Below are positions 1-11,737 of a DNA stretch of 64,000 nt, in pieces. The stretch is from the NCBI GenBank assembly GCA_963693285.1, contig OY848920.1, positions 3,237,135 to 3,301,134 on the forward strand. The letters run 5' to 3'. Position 1 is the stretch's first letter. Each line of letters starts with the position of its first letter. A model generated the notes under the pieces. The model saw only the letters and a program-made list of their open reading frames with translations. It was not told where the DNA came from and did no database searches. The stretch is from Xestospongia muta (Eukaryota > Porifera > Demospongiae > Haplosclerida > Petrosiidae). The position numbers were made by a program, and so were the translations under genes.

Positions 1-175
1 AATATATAATAACACTTTGTGGTAGTCTGATAATGTAATGATTTGGTTATTAAATTGTAAGGATGTCTTTCACACAATTTAAAGGAAGATGAGAAATAAT
101 GTCTACTTTTGACTTTAAATATAATTATAATTATAAATTAATAATATATGTATTGTTACAGTAAATCAAGCTTAC

Positions 176-2221
176 CATTCATGGTAAACCAAGGTTGCTG
201 ACGAGTTCTATCAATAACTTTAGAAGTATAGTTTTCACAGCATACAAGCGTTTTCTTGTCTTTTTTCAATTGACAAAAATGTTCTGTAGTTTCATTGGAG
301 CATAAGGTACAATAGAAATACTCTTCAAGATATTCTACATTGGACATATATTGAAAAGTACGAGTCACCTCACAAATTCCTTCATGGACAACTTCACGTA
401 TAGTAGTACATCTTTTGTAAGGATCTGAATAATATACTGCAATCCAATAAATCCCATCAACTAATAGAACATCACAATAATGAGTTTGTAAAGTGATCAT
501 ATTACAACAACGTGGTGTGGAACGTAGAGGACGTTTAAGTTGAAATTTTGGCTGATTTTTACGATGTAAAAGGTTCACAACTAATGCAGGGAATACACCT
601 CGAGGAAGAGGCTTCATATCCCAAGATAGAATTAGAGGGTCAACATCCTTTATAAAAGGAGCTTTCATTGATTCTGTGACATCAACAGTTGGAAGAACAG
701 TTGGGATAAAGTACTTCCCTTGTTCAGGAAGGGAGGCAAAGATAAATAAACTTGTCATCAACTTAAGAAAATCATTTACTGTAAAATCAGAAGAGAATCT
801 TTGTGATAAATGTGAATTGGGTGATGTCAACAACTTTTCATCAAATGTTCCTTGTACTTTTAGTTCTTCATAAACTCCAGGTTCATAGAGATAAATACAC
901 TCTTCCTCTAAGCATTCAACAGTGTCAGCAAAAGAGATACTGATCAAATCAGAGAGTATCTCGAAAATTGGTTGTGGATGTAGGAACACTACATTAGGTA
1001 AGATTTTAGGAAAATACAGAAAGACAGTTAGATCATGGTAGTACATCAAGGCTGCTTTTATATCTTCAGGTCTCATTTGTAAGCTTTTGCCAATTTCCAA
1101 ACATTTAGATTTATTTACGATGCTAGATTTAGATGACTTATGAAGAAGATCCAACTCTAACTGAAAAAAGAACCATCTAATAGGAATTTGAGCCTCTATG
1201 TAATAGTTGCATATTGTATCACGAATCCTAGAAGACATTCTAAGCTCTGTGTCACTTCTAGCAGTAGTGTTGATAGGAAAAATTACTTCATTCCTAGCTG
1301 TACGATGCTTAATTATGACTTTCCCAAATTTCTCCAAAAGTGAACAAAGGCGTGCATTTTTCTCACTTAGAGACTCACTAGTTTCAAGCATTTTATCCAA
1401 GAATGTCCCTAATACTATGCAGTGGGGTTCTTGGACATGTTTAATATGGATGTTTGGTAACTCAGGAGAATTTACTGATGTTAGTGACTGAAGTGAAGCT
1501 TCAAGAAGTTGCATATTGGTAATTTGCTTTGCAACTGGCTCACCAATTCGATTTCCCTTAATGCTGAAGAAGAACTTAGCTTTGTCATCAAGCCTCTCAG
1601 TTAGTTTGTGTGTAAGAATATTGACAGAGTGATATCGTAACAATGCCGGAGCAATGTCTATAAATGCAGCTTGACCACCAGTATCAACACCATATATCCA
1701 ATGAGATCGATAAAGTTCTTCAGACTTCTCTACATGAGGTAAGAGGTCAACAATTTCCTGAGTTATGAAAGGATCATGTCCTGTTGTGGTTGATGATTCA
1801 GAGTCATCACTGTCTGATGTTTCTTCTTGCTGATCTGTTGGGTGATCACCTGATTCCTCTAATGGCTGGTCCACTGGTATGCCTTCTAATGGTCTACGTT
1901 CCTTTACTTCTTCTACATGTAGATCATGATGTCTGATGCCATCTTTAACTCCTTGAGCAATTATTTTTTTTAGAGAGTTATGATCTATTTTTGTCCACAT
2001 AGAATCTTCACCTTTATTCGAAGGTATGATTTCTACTTTTCTTGCTTCATGAGTAGCAACTACTGAAGTACTGTCGTGATGTTCAGGTGATGGTTCATTA
2101 TAAAGTAGTTTAAGAAGGGATGATTTACCAGTTCCAGGTGGACCTGAGACAGAGAACTTGGACCACTTAGCAGTAACATAACCCTCCTTCATAGCTTTGT
2201 CCAGTAATATCATGTTAGCAT
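176..2221 (-). CDS. Gene A: Roc-COR GTPase-like exon (682 codons)
   Basis: One long open exon of a death-domain/ROCO-like gene. It starts at a TATTAG acceptor and ends at a perfect G|GTAAGC donor at 171-175, both phase 1. Seen near the N-terminus is a P-loop, SGPPGTGKSS (GxxxxGKS), as in Roc/Ras-like GTPases. About 150 residues on is WIYGVDTGGQAAFID, whose DTGGQ matches the G3/switch II motif; between them lies an acidic Ser/Asp/Glu-rich insert. LGTFLDKM is a weak G4 candidate. The next part (IPIRWFFFQLEL; YYHDLTVFLYFP; VVFLHPQPIFEILSDL) resembles the COR winged-helix region. The C-terminus has a Cys/His cluster (YCTLCSN..EHFC..CC). In ROCO proteins Roc-COR is a GTP-regulated dimerisation switch; here it is probably coupled to death-domain assembly. 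Length equals the gene C exon exactly. Downstream exons lie left of the window. Confidence 0.85.
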
Positions 2222-3426
2222 CTAATATATAATAGAAACAAAATTTAAAACTAGCTAGAATATAGTCAGTTCCTATTGTCCAGTTTAATAAGTACAAGTA
2301 TCTATGTTATCCGGATAACTGTGGTCCGAATAATCAAGGGTCTACTATACATAACCCTTTGTGTACATGTACAATAGATAATAAAGTAAAGGAAAGGGAT
2401 AAGACTTGTGGGTGTGGTTACAATAGGACATAAATTATATGGCTACTATAAAAATGGACACATGTACAGTTGACTGGAGTCATAATTTCAGTAACAATTA
2501 CAAACAACATGTTTACAGTAGTAAGGTATGTAATGTTTGAACTTTCATTGTTATATATAAAGTTCACAAAAGCTTATACAATAGTGTTCACATTAAGGTG
2601 ACAAGTGTACTTGGTTTATATTAATCACTTTTTATTAAATCAGTGGATGTAATGTTGTGATAATTGTTGTGATAATAAGCTATTTGCTGAAGATATTATC
2701 AGTAATGGTCCTGGTAGAGTTACATACTAAACATTTCTCTAGTGACAATGGTGAGAGTCCATACCAGGAATACTTAATATTAATGGCTATATTTGTGTGA
2801 TAGGCTCCAAAATAAACACTGGTATCTAGCGATACCAGTGTTTAGGGATATATATGTACTGGTCTCATGAATTGACCATTCAAAGATATACTATAGTTAG
2901 TATAAATACTTAACACTAAGGAATGTGTATATCTCTTGAGTTGGGGTCATATCAAGATGTACCAGTGATACTTGGTATTGAGGAACATACATGTACTAAA
3001 CACAGCCAGTATCAAGTTTAAGGATACTCAGTATTGGCATTGGTCCAGTCTTAGGGACTACTTAGTATCCTGGGATATATAGGATTGTTAGTTAACACAA
3101 AGGACAAGATATTGCAGTAATGGACATCACTCCTTTTTGAAACTAAAGATCAGAAGAAGTGAGTGAAAACTGTTTACTTAAAAGCAATTATAAGACTGTC
3201 TGGTATGCCAAGTAAATTAAGCAATATACAACCTCTCACATGAACATTTGTTTCTAATTTACTACTAATAGTCTTATAGGACCTTTGTTATTACTCACAT
3301 TGTTTACTATGATAATATAAAACTATCAGTTAGTCCTGGAAAGAAGCTATAATTATAATACTACAGTAAATGTCCAGTGTAACAGTTAACATAATGTATT
3401 GACATATTATATAGAAATTAAATTAC
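2222..3426 (-). other. Intron of gene A
   Basis: AT-rich, with a 2800-3110 stretch shared with about 6990-7290, 11740-11936 and 36190-36420. No coding signal seen. Confidence 0.5.
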
Positions 3427-3483
3427 CTGAATCAGATATTTCAGTGTCAGGATTACGATTAGATTGAAGACTCGTAATTACTT
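3427..3483 (-). CDS. Gene A: 19-codon linker exon, module copy 1
   Basis: Small phase 1 to phase 1 exon with acceptor CATGTAG and donor G|GTAATT. It reads about EVITSLQSNRNPDTEISDSG. Nearly the same exon occurs at 7598-7654 and, slightly longer, at 36750-36821 upstream of the gene B Roc exon. Conservation of both splice sites and of the frame in three places supports it as real coding sequence. It probably links an N-terminal death domain to the Roc-COR exon. No domain is recognised in it. Confidence 0.6.
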
Positions 3484-4110
3484 CTACATGAACAAACAAA
3501 TTATAGATAATATCAATAATAATGATGTATTAATTAATAATAACCTAATGTTTGGATATACTAACTACAAGTTAATACAGTTATTAGTTATGTTGTTGTC
3601 AAAATTGTATAAATTAATAAATTATAATTAACTGAACTGTCAGTTCTTTCACTCAAACCTAACATTACATATTTTGGACCAAATGTTCTGTATGTATTAC
3701 ATAACTCTGATGTATCAGTAACTTGTACTATGTTATGTCTTAATTAACCAATCAGATTGCTCCATTTCAGGTCAATAAATAACTCCCACATCTCTCATAG
3801 AGGTGTATAAGTTCTTATACAATCTTTTTTGAGGCTATGATTTTCAAGGCTAAAACAATCAATTTGGATGCCTTATTACTGCCTTATGTTTCTATTTTCT
3901 ACAAATCAATGAATTTATTATAACAAATATTGTGAAAAGTTGAAATTATTAATAATAAATAGGTCAGTACCATAGTACAGACTACAGTTTTTTAAAAATG
4001 CAAACTTCATAGAACAATAGATTAATACATTATTATATTAACATCATTGACAAGTGCACATTTATATGTGCCATACTGTTCAGATATACAAACTTAAATT
4101 TTACTATTAC

Positions 4111-4392
4111 CATTTTGTGACTCAATTTCTTGAACAATGTGAAGATGACCCATATCTTTTAGAGCTTCAATAAAATTTGCCCTAGTTGCTTTCCCTCCAT
4201 CTAACCATGTCATTAACATGTCTTTACGAGCAGATCCAGGCAGTTGACGATTTTTCCTTTTGATGTCCATCAATATTGCATGCTTAATACCCAAGTACAC
4301 TCCTAACATTTCCCAATCTTCAATTTCTTTTGCAAACCTTATTAGGGCAGCAAGGTGACATTCATCTGTAGATAATATACAAAATTGTCTTG
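4111..4392 (-). CDS. Gene A: death-domain exon, module copy 1
   Basis: A 94-codon phase 1 to phase 1 exon (acceptor AATGCTAG, donor AATG|GTAATA). The translation has the death-fold pattern LIRFAKEIEDWEMLGVYLGI, then DMLMTWLDGGKATRANFIEALKDM, ending near HIVQEIESQNG. This is the usual order of helix 1-2 'W..LG..LG', helix 5 'LL.W' and helix 6 'L..AL..'. Death domains form homotypic complexes in apoptosis and innate immune signalling. Another copy is at 8282-8563, exactly 4171 bp away; the two differ at several residues (for example KNRQLPGSARKD against NNHHQPGPSRKD). A possible in-frame ATG at 4399 lies in the intron side and is not needed as a start. Confidence 0.7.
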
Positions 4393-4426
4393 CTAGCATT
4401 AATTCTTATTACAATATGTCACTTAC

Positions 4427-4480
4427 TAAGAGGTCCATCTGGTAGATTTGAGCTTACTGGGATAATTACTGATTCAGCCT
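4427..4480 (-). CDS. Gene A: 18-codon exon before death domain, copy 1
   Basis: Short phase 1 to phase 1 exon (acceptor TCTATTAG, donor A|GTAAGT) reading about AESVIIPVSSNLPDGPL. It is duplicated identically at 8598-8651. The frame joins smoothly to the death-domain exon below it. No recognised motif. Confidence 0.5.
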
Positions 4481-4698
4481 CTAATAGAGAAGTGAATTTA
4501 TAGATAGTATTATGTTGTTCATTTGCATAAATATAAATACTATACAGTACTCTGTGCATATTATTTTTTCCCTACCCAAGTAAGCGTTTACAGTTCATTT
4601 GGAATTTGAAAGGGGTAAGCGCTTACACACAATTTTTAAAAAACGGCTTCTAGTAAGGGCCCATTTATGAATAATTAATTAATTATATGAATTTCAGT

Positions 4699-4845
4699 AT
4701 GTATGATGTAGAAGTTGAAGCTGTGGAGGCTCTGAGAACTCATCTGGAATGCAATGTATCTGCTATAGCAAAGAAGTATGGTGTTGACAGAAAGCGTATT
4801 AGAGAATGGGATAAGCAGTTTGATAAGCTTCTTGACTCAAAATAA
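4699..4845 (+). CDS. 48-aa helix-turn-helix ORF, pogo/psq-type DNA-binding fragment (copy 1)
   Basis: Plus-strand ORF inside the gene A intron. It contains AVEALRTHLECNVSAIAKKY followed by GVDRKRIREWDKQFDKLLDS and a stop. The 'AIAKKYGVDRKRIREW' signature is typical of the N-terminal helix-turn-helix of pogo/Tigger-type (CENP-B/psq/BrkDBD) transposases. No DDE domain follows, so this is either a transposon remnant or a small stand-alone DNA-binding peptide. A splice acceptor (ATTTCAG) lies immediately upstream, so it could be a terminal exon. The copy at 8870-9016 differs by one residue. Confidence 0.45.
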   Translation: MYDVEVEAVEALRTHLECNVSAIAKKYGVDRKRIREWDKQFDKLLDSK

Positions 4846-5489
4846 CGATACGGTGTACAGTCAAGGACAAAAAAAGAAGATAGTCCTGTGTTAGACCACT
4901 TATGGTAATGTACATGTTTTCTTTGTACAAGATAATAGCAGAATGTCTGGATTGCTAGTACTTTTGAACATAAGTACAGCATCACTGTGAGTCACTGCAA
5001 ACAACCATATCTGAGGAACACTTGATGAATGCATTAACAATGTTTAAGGAATAATTATGGCAAATGCATTGTGAAGACTAGTCTTGTGAGTAGGTAGTAA
5101 TTTTTTGATAGACAATGATTTGTAAACCCAAAAAAACATCAAAATCTTAGTACAACACATGTCCTTCATTGATGTTAGTAAATGTACATTGTTAATTTTA
5201 ATTTAGGATTGGATACCATTGCCTCAAGATATCTTGCCTTTTTGCATCCATTGCACCAGAATTCATAATAAATTCCTCCAAAATAAAAGTTATCCAGAAA
5301 TGTGTTTCTGTGTTTGGTTGAATTTAATTCTGAATGTCACTAGCAAGAGAATGTGGAGTAACTGAAAAAGGTGATGTGTATGTAACAGGAATCAATGAGG
5401 GCTAAGGTGGTACAAGTGTTAGCAAGTACTAGTGACATAAGACTGTTAAATGCAGTAGACTAAAAGAGATGGTCAGGTGGTGGTAGTAT

Positions 5490-6000
5490 AAATAATTATA
5501 TTGTTATTACCAATCTTTACTATATTTGTAGGTATGTAGCATGAACTACACTGACAGAAAAAACACTCTTGTGCTCCCATGACTATGATATCAGTATTTG
5601 AATTAAAATCTTCACAAGCAATACTGAAAATCCACCAGAACTGTATGTGGGAATGCTTACATTTGTACAATTGCAGACATAGACTCATACACTCAAATAG
5701 ATCAATCCACGTTTGTGCTAACATACATCAGATACACTATTATTGCACTGTTACATGATTACCAGACTTTGATATAGAATACTCACAATCTTTTCATTAT
5801 TAATATAGTCAGTTACCTTCCCATCTACTTGATATGTATCCACTAAATTTAATACACTCTTTGTATTGAACTCAGGAACATCCTGCACTTCTACAACATT
5901 GACATATGATAAAACAAGTGAAGAACAAGAAGGTAAATCAAGATCATCTTTAGCATCAGATGATTTTATGATAAACCTTTGACATTGTTGAAACCAGACA
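5490..6000 (-). pseudogene. FEM-1-like fragment F1 (internally deleted)
   Basis: Minus-strand pieces related to the FEM-1-like locus at 47.7-49.4 kb. One segment reads CMSLCLQLYKCKHSH and another VVEVQDVPEFNTKSVLNLVD with DAKDDLDLPSCSS before it. FEM-1 proteins are ankyrin/TPR substrate receptors for CUL2 ubiquitin ligases. Relative to F2 this copy lacks about 595 bp at about 5635, fusing two distant parts of the gene, so it cannot make a normal protein. Confidence 0.5.
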
Positions 6001-6061
6001 TATATTCAAAATAAGATTAATGTAAAAACATAAAGTTCTTAGAAGAAAAAGTCAACTTTAT

Positions 6062-6244
6062 GCTCAGCTGGTAGGTGCTGTTATACAACTGGTGGCTCTA
6101 GTGTCTATTATCATATTGCTGTCAAGACCAGATGATGATGGCATTGATGTTCAAGATAGCAATGAGGAAAAAGTACCAGAACAGAAGCCTCCATCAGTGA
6201 TTAAGAAAAACAAAGAGAAAGAAGTTAGAAAGAGAAAGAAATGA
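6062..6244 (+). other. Plus-strand ORF with membrane segment and basic tail (copy 1), status uncertain
   Basis: A frame without a clear start contains LVGAVIQLVALVSIIILLS, a plausible transmembrane helix. It continues into an acidic stretch (RPDDDGIDVQDSNEEK) and ends with a very basic tail (KKNKEKEVRKRKK) and TGA. The second copy (10828-11010) keeps the frame, but a third at about 28396-28531 is frameshifted. It overlaps in antisense the start of a FEM-1-like pseudogene. It could be the last exon of an unrecognised gene or a chance frame. Confidence 0.25.
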
Positions 6245-6365
6245 ATTATGAAATGATGTCTAGAATCATTTAAATGATCACACATGACACACCCCTTTCT
6301 TACTCCGGGCTTGTTTGTTGTTTTCCATTGCAATAATGGGAGTGTCTTTCACGTGGTAATTAACA

Positions 6366-6368
<3 letters not shown>

Positions 6369-6412
<44 letters not shown>
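6369..6412. repeat. (TA)n microsatellite
   Basis: Uninterrupted TA dinucleotide run of about 44 bases. The homologous run in the second duplication copy (11135-11170) is shorter, so length has changed since duplication. Confidence 0.95.
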
Positions 6413-6413
<1 letters not shown>

Positions 6414-7597
6414 TTTAATACTGTTACTAGACCCCATCCCAAAATGTAAACCCTAAAATGCTTGAGCATATGATGTATAGCCAGCAGTGAGCCACTCCCA
6501 TTATTCTAGACAACCAGTTTAAATACACACAACACAAACTTGCAATTCAACAGTCTTCAGTATTCATGTTATTATATTGTTAAATACATGGTCATAATAG
6601 AAGCCTTCACTCAAATTGGCTGACTATAAAGTTTAAAGAGTAAACAGTACTTTAGGAGCTAAGTGTATAGTGTCCATGGAATTCTAATGTTCAAGTTTAC
6701 ATACACAAATGATTTAATCTTTGTAAGTATTGTAAAACTAGTCCATAAGCTGGTAATAAGGCAGTATACAAAAGCACATTATTGTGGTTTTGATAGATTA
6801 TGACTCTCATTAATTTGTGGTTTTGATAGATTGACTCTCATTAAACATCATACTAAGGTATACAACATTCATATTCTTGAGATTAGAATTTTGCCTATAT
6901 TTTGATACTATGGTTAAAATCAGTATCCTGCAACCTTATGATGGAAAATTGCTGTCATTATTATTACAGAATTGACCATACTAGGATGTAATAAGTATCC
7001 AGTGATACAGTGTTTAGAGATACATATGTATATGGCTCATTAATTAACTATTCCAGGATGTACTACAGTTAGTATGAATACTTAGCACTAAGAAATACTG
7101 TATATATCTTTTGAGTTGGGGTCATATCAAGGTGTACCAGTGATACTTGGTATCGAGGAACATACATGTACTAAACACAGCCAGTATCAATTTAAGGATA
7201 CTCAGTGTTGACATTGGTTCAGTCTTAGGGACTACTTAGTATCCTGGGATATATAGGATTGTTAGTTAATACAAAGGACAAGTTGTGGTAGTACTGGACA
7301 TCACTCCTTTTTGAAACTTAAAAATCAGAAGAAGTGAGTGAAAACTGTTTGCTTAAAAGTAATTGTAAGACTGTCTGGTATGTCAAGTCAATTAAGTAAT
7401 ATACAACTTCTCATATGATTGTTTCTAATCTAAGACTAATAGTCTTATATGACCTTTGTTATTACTCACATTGTTTACTATGATAATATAAAACTATCAG
7501 TTAGTCCTGGGAAGTAGCTATAATTATAATACTACAGTAAATGTCCACTGTAACAGTTAACATAATGTATTGACAAATTACATAGAAATTAAATTAC

Positions 7598-7654
7598 CTG
7601 AATCAGATATTTCAGTGTCAGGATTATGATTAGATTGAAGACTCGTAATTACAA
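7598..7654 (-). CDS. Gene A: 19-codon linker exon, module copy 2
   Basis: Same phase 1-1 exon as 3427-3483 with changes Glu to Val and Arg to His (VVITSLQSNHNPDTEISDSG). The splice sites are intact. In a long transcript it would sit between the two death-domain exons. Confidence 0.55.
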
Positions 7655-8281
7655 CTACAGGAACAAACAAATTATAGATAATATCAATAATAATGATGAA
7701 TTAATTAATAATGATCTAATGTTTGGATATACTAACTACAAGTTAATACAGTTATTAGTTATGTTGTTGTCAAAATTGTATAAATTAATAAACTATAATT
7801 AACTGAACTGTCATTTCTTTCACTCAAACCTAACATTATATATTTTGGACCACATGTTCTGTATGCATTACATAACTCTAAAGTATCAGTAACTTGTACC
7901 ATGCTATGTCTTAATTAACCAATCAGATTGCTCCATTTCAGGTCAATAAATAACTTCCACATCTCTCATAGAGGTGTATAAGTTCTTATACAATCTTTTT
8001 TGAGGCTATGATTTTCAAGGCTAAAACAATCAATTTAGATGCCTTATTACTGCCTTATGTTTCTATTTTCTACAAATCAATGAATTTATTATAACAAATA
8101 TTATGAAAAGTTGAAATTATTAATAATAAATAGGTCAGTACCGTAGTACAGACTACAGTTTTTTAAAAATGCAAACTTTATAGAACAATAGATTAATACA
8201 TTATTATATTAACATCATTGACAAGTGCACATTTATATGTGCCATACTGTTCAGATATACAAACGTAAATTTTACTATTAC

Positions 8282-8563
8282 CATTTTGTGACTCAATTTC
8301 TTGGGCAATGTGAAGATAACCCATATCTTTTAGAGCTTCAATAAATTTTGCCCTAGTTGCTTTCCCTTCATCTAACCATGTCATTAACATGTCTTTACGA
8401 GAAGGTCCAGGCTGATGATGGTTGTTCCTTTTGATGTCCATCAATATTGCATTCTTAATACCCAAGTACACTCCTAATATTTCCCAATCTTCAATTTCTT
8501 TTGCAAACCTTATTAGGGCAACAAGGTGACATTCATCTGTAGATAATATACAAAATTGTCTTG
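8282..8563 (-). CDS. Gene A: death-domain exon, module copy 2
   Basis: Duplicate of 4111-4392: 94 codons, phase 1-1, intact acceptor and donor. It keeps IEDWEILGVYLGI and DMLMTWLDEGKATRAKFIEALKDM. Because both module copies keep frame and splice sites, a single transcript could carry two of these domains in tandem. An NHHQPGPSRKD stretch resembles a 2A end (PGP) only by chance. Confidence 0.7.
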
Positions 8564-8597
8564 CTAGCATTAATTCTTATTACAATATGTCACTTAC

Positions 8598-8651
8598 TAA
8601 GAGGTCCATCTGGTAGATTTGAGCTTACTGGGATAATTACTGATTCAGCCT
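8598..8651 (-). CDS. Gene A: 18-codon exon before death domain, copy 2
   Basis: Identical in position and sequence to 4427-4480 (offset 4171), with intact AG acceptor and GTAAGT donor, phase 1-1. Confidence 0.5.
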
Positions 8652-8869
8652 CTAATAGAGAAGTGAATTTATAGATAGTATTATGTTGTTCATTTGCATA
8701 AATATAAATACTATACAGTACTCTGTGCATATTATTTTTTCCCTACCCAAGTAAGCGTTTACAGTTCATTTGGAATTTGAAAGGGGTAAGCGCTTACACA
8801 TGATTTTTAAAAAATGGCTTCTAGTAAGGGCCCATTTATGAATAATTGATTAATTATATGAATTTCAGT

Positions 8870-9016
8870 ATGTATGATGTAGAAGTTGAAGCTGTGGAGG
8901 CTCTGAGAACTCATCTGGAACGCAATGTATCTGCTATAGCAAAGAAGTATGGTGTTGACAGAAAGCGTATTAGAGAATGGGATAAGCAGTTTGATAAGCT
9001 TCTTGACTCAAAATAA
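8870..9016 (+). CDS. 48-aa helix-turn-helix ORF, pogo/psq-type (copy 2)
   Basis: Duplicate of 4699-4845. It differs by one Cys to Arg change and keeps KKYGVDRKRIREW and the stop. Retention in both copies may only reflect recency of the duplication. Confidence 0.45.
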   Translation: MYDVEVEAVEALRTHLERNVSAIAKKYGVDRKRIREWDKQFDKLLDSK

Positions 9017-9659
9017 CGATACGGTGTACAGTCAAGGACAAAAAAAGAAGATAGTCCTGTGTTAGACCACTTATGGTAATGTACATGTTTTCTTTGTACA
9101 AGATAATAGCAGAATGTCTGGATTGCTAGTACTTTTGAACATAAGTACAGCATCACTGTGAGTCACTGCAAACAACCATATCTGAGGAACACTTGATGAA
9201 TGCATTAACAATGTTTAAGGAATAATTATGGCAAATGCATTGTGAAGACTAGTCTTGTGAGTAGGTAGTAATTTTTTGATAGACAATGATTTGTAAACCC
9301 AAAAAAACATCAAAATCTTAGTACAACACATGTCCTTCATTGATGTTAGTAAATGTACATTGTTAATTTTAATTTAGGATTGGATACCATTGCCTCAAGA
9401 TATCTTGCCTTTTTGCATCCATTGCACCAGAATTCATAATAAATTCCTCCAAAATAAAAGTTATCCAGAAATGTGTTTCTGTGTTTGGTTGAATTTAATT
9501 CTGAATGTCACTAGCAAGAGAATGTGGAGTAACTGAAAAAGGTGATGTGTATGTAACAGGAATCAATGAGGGCTAAGGTGGTACAAGTGTTAGCAAGTAC
9601 TAGTGACATAAGACTGTTAAATGCAGTAGACTAAAAGAGATGGTCAGGTGGTGGTAGTA

Positions 9660-10770
9660 TAAATAATTATATTGTTATTACCAATCTTTACTATATTTGT
9701 AGGTGTGTAGCATGAACTACACTGACAGAAAAAACACTCTTGTGCTCCCATGACTATGATATCAGTATTTGAATTAAAATCTTCACAAGCAATACTGAAA
9801 ATCCTATTCAGATATTTTTTATGTAACTACAAATTCAGATTCCAATCTACATTCTTTATTAATGACTAAAATAAGTACACATAATAAACAGAAATATTAA
9901 AGCACATAACAGTACATTATGTATAATACAAAAACAAATTTTTGGAGTAAAGCTAAGTAGCTATATACATAGGCGTGTCTATCTAGTGAACGTTTTTTTT
10001 TCTCATTGTCTTCTACTTCATTTTTAATAATGTCTATGTAGCATCATAGATGTACTATAGGACTGTAAATCTTTTGTACAGTAAGAACATGAATCATATG
10101 ACAACCTTTCTAACTTTCATTGTTTACAAGTTGACACGCTCCACATTCTACCAGAAAAATGAAAAATTGATGATAAACCTCTTGTTTATTTTTTGATACA
10201 TATCTAACATGAGACACAGCAAATGTACTATAGCTATTTTGAGAATTCAATGGCCAGCCAGTCTTTTCCAATATTCTTAGGACATTCAGTCACCAGCTCA
10301 TTTCCTAATCTTTAGATTTTAAAGTCTGTGTCCAACTGTCATTATATAGAGAGACTGCATACATACTACATAGTTTACATAGTTGTCATATGATACTGCA
10401 CCAGAACTGTATGTGGGAATGCTTACATTTGTACAATTGCAGACATAGACTCATACACTCAAATAGATCAATCCACGTTTGTGCTAACATACATCAGATA
10501 CACTATTATTGCACTGTTACATGATTACCAGACTTTGATATAGAATACTCACAATCTTTTCATTATTAATATAGTCAGTTACCTTCCCATCTACTTGATA
10601 TGTATCCACTAAATTTAATACACTCTTTGTATTGAACTCAGGAACATCCTGCACTTCTACAACATTGACATATGATAAAACAAGTGAAGAACAAGAAGGT
10701 AAATCAAGATCATCTTTAGCATCAGATGATTTTATGATAAACCTTTGACATTGTTGAAACCAGACATATA
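9660..10770 (-). pseudogene. FEM-1-like pseudogene F2
   Basis: Longest copy within the tandem unit. Reading the minus strand gives DLFECMSLCLQLYKCKHSH, then TGWPLNS, then FIFLVECGACQLVNN and GCHMIHV, matching the order in F5 and F6. 'LL.CGA..N' is the C-terminal ankyrin pattern of FEM-1. Several in-frame stops (for example after WCSII and within NNES*KGCHM) show it is broken. Confidence 0.55.
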
Positions 10771-10827
10771 TTCAAAATACGATTAATGTAAAAACATAAA
10801 GTTCTTAGAAGAAAAAGTCAACTTTAT

Positions 10828-11010
10828 GCTCAGCTGGTAGGTGCTGTTATACAACTGGTGGCTCTAGTGTCTATTATCATATTGCTGTCAAGACCAGATG
10901 ATGATGGCATTGATGTTCAAGATAGCAATGAGGAAAAAGTACCAGAACAGAAGCCTCCATCAGTGATTAAGAAAAACAAAGAGAAAGAAGTTAGAAAGAG
11001 AAAGAAATGA
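10828..11010 (+). other. Plus-strand ORF with membrane segment and basic tail (copy 2)
   Basis: Duplicate of 6062-6244, same frame and stop. See that entry for the hydrophobic segment and tail. Status is uncertain. Confidence 0.25.
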
Positions 11011-11131
11011 ATTATGAAATGATGTCTAGAATCATTTAAATGATCACACATGACACACCCCTTTCTTACTCCGGGCTTGTTTGTTGTTTTCCATTGCAAT
11101 AATGGGAGTGTCTTTCACGTGGTAATTAACA

Positions 11132-11134
<3 letters not shown>

Positions 11135-11170
<36 letters not shown>
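11135..11170. repeat. (TA)n microsatellite
   Basis: TA run of about 36 bases, homologous to 6369-6412. Confidence 0.95.
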
Positions 11171-11171
<1 letters not shown>

Positions 11172-11737
11172 TTTAATACTGTTACTAGACCCCATCCCAA
11201 AATGTAAACCCTAAAATGCTTGAGCATATGATGTATAGCCAGCAGTGAGCCACTCCCATTATTCTAGACAACCAGTTTAAATACACACAACACAAACTTG
11301 CAATTCAACAGTCTTCAGTATTCATGTTATTATATTGTTAAATACATGGTCATAATAGAAGCCTTCACTCAAATTGGCTGACTATAAAGTTTAAAGAGTA
11401 AACAGTACTTTAGGAGCTAAGTGTATAGTGTCCATGGAATTCTAATGTTCAAGTTTACATACACAAATGATTTAATCTTTGTAAGTATTGTAAAACTAGT
11501 CCATAAGCTGGTAATAAGGCAGTATACAAAAGCACATTATTGTGGTTTTGATAGATTATGACTCTCATTAATTTGTGGTTTTGATAGATTGACTCTCATT
11601 AAACATCATACTAAGGTATACAACATTCATATTCTTGAGATTAGAATTTTGCCTATATTTTGATACTATGGTTAAAATCAGTATCCTGCAACCTTATGAT
11701 GGGAAATTGCTGTCATTATTATTACAGAATTGACCAT

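Larger units (their letters stand above)
2820..6985. repeat. Tandem duplication unit, copy 1
   Basis: About 4.17 kb that recurs almost base for base at 6986-11737. It holds the linker exon, a death-domain exon, the 18-codon exon, the HTH ORF and a FEM-1-like fragment. Corresponding features are offset by 4171 bp up to about 5635 and by 4766 bp afterwards. Confidence 0.85.
6986..11737. repeat. Tandem duplication unit, copy 2
   Basis: Second unit, about 4.75 kb, carrying the 595 bp (roughly 9800-10400) absent from copy 1. The same 595-bp type of sequence is present in the diverged copy at about 28.1 kb. That supports loss from copy 1 rather than insertion here. Confidence 0.85.

Noticed and set aside
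676..873. Plus-strand frame opposite the gene A Roc-COR exon
   Set aside because: Antisense shadow of a strongly supported exon. The frame at 1207-1491 is the same case.
4740..4985. Minus-strand 81-codon frame, duplicated at 8911-9156
   Set aside because: Antisense to the better supported HTH ORF; identity between copies reflects the duplication.
6278..6469. 63-codon frame rich in Tyr-Ile
   Set aside because: Translation of the (TA)n microsatellite.
8398..8420. QPGPS in the second death-domain module as another 2A site
   Set aside because: It lacks DxExN before PGP and lies inside the death fold; the first copy reads LPGSA.
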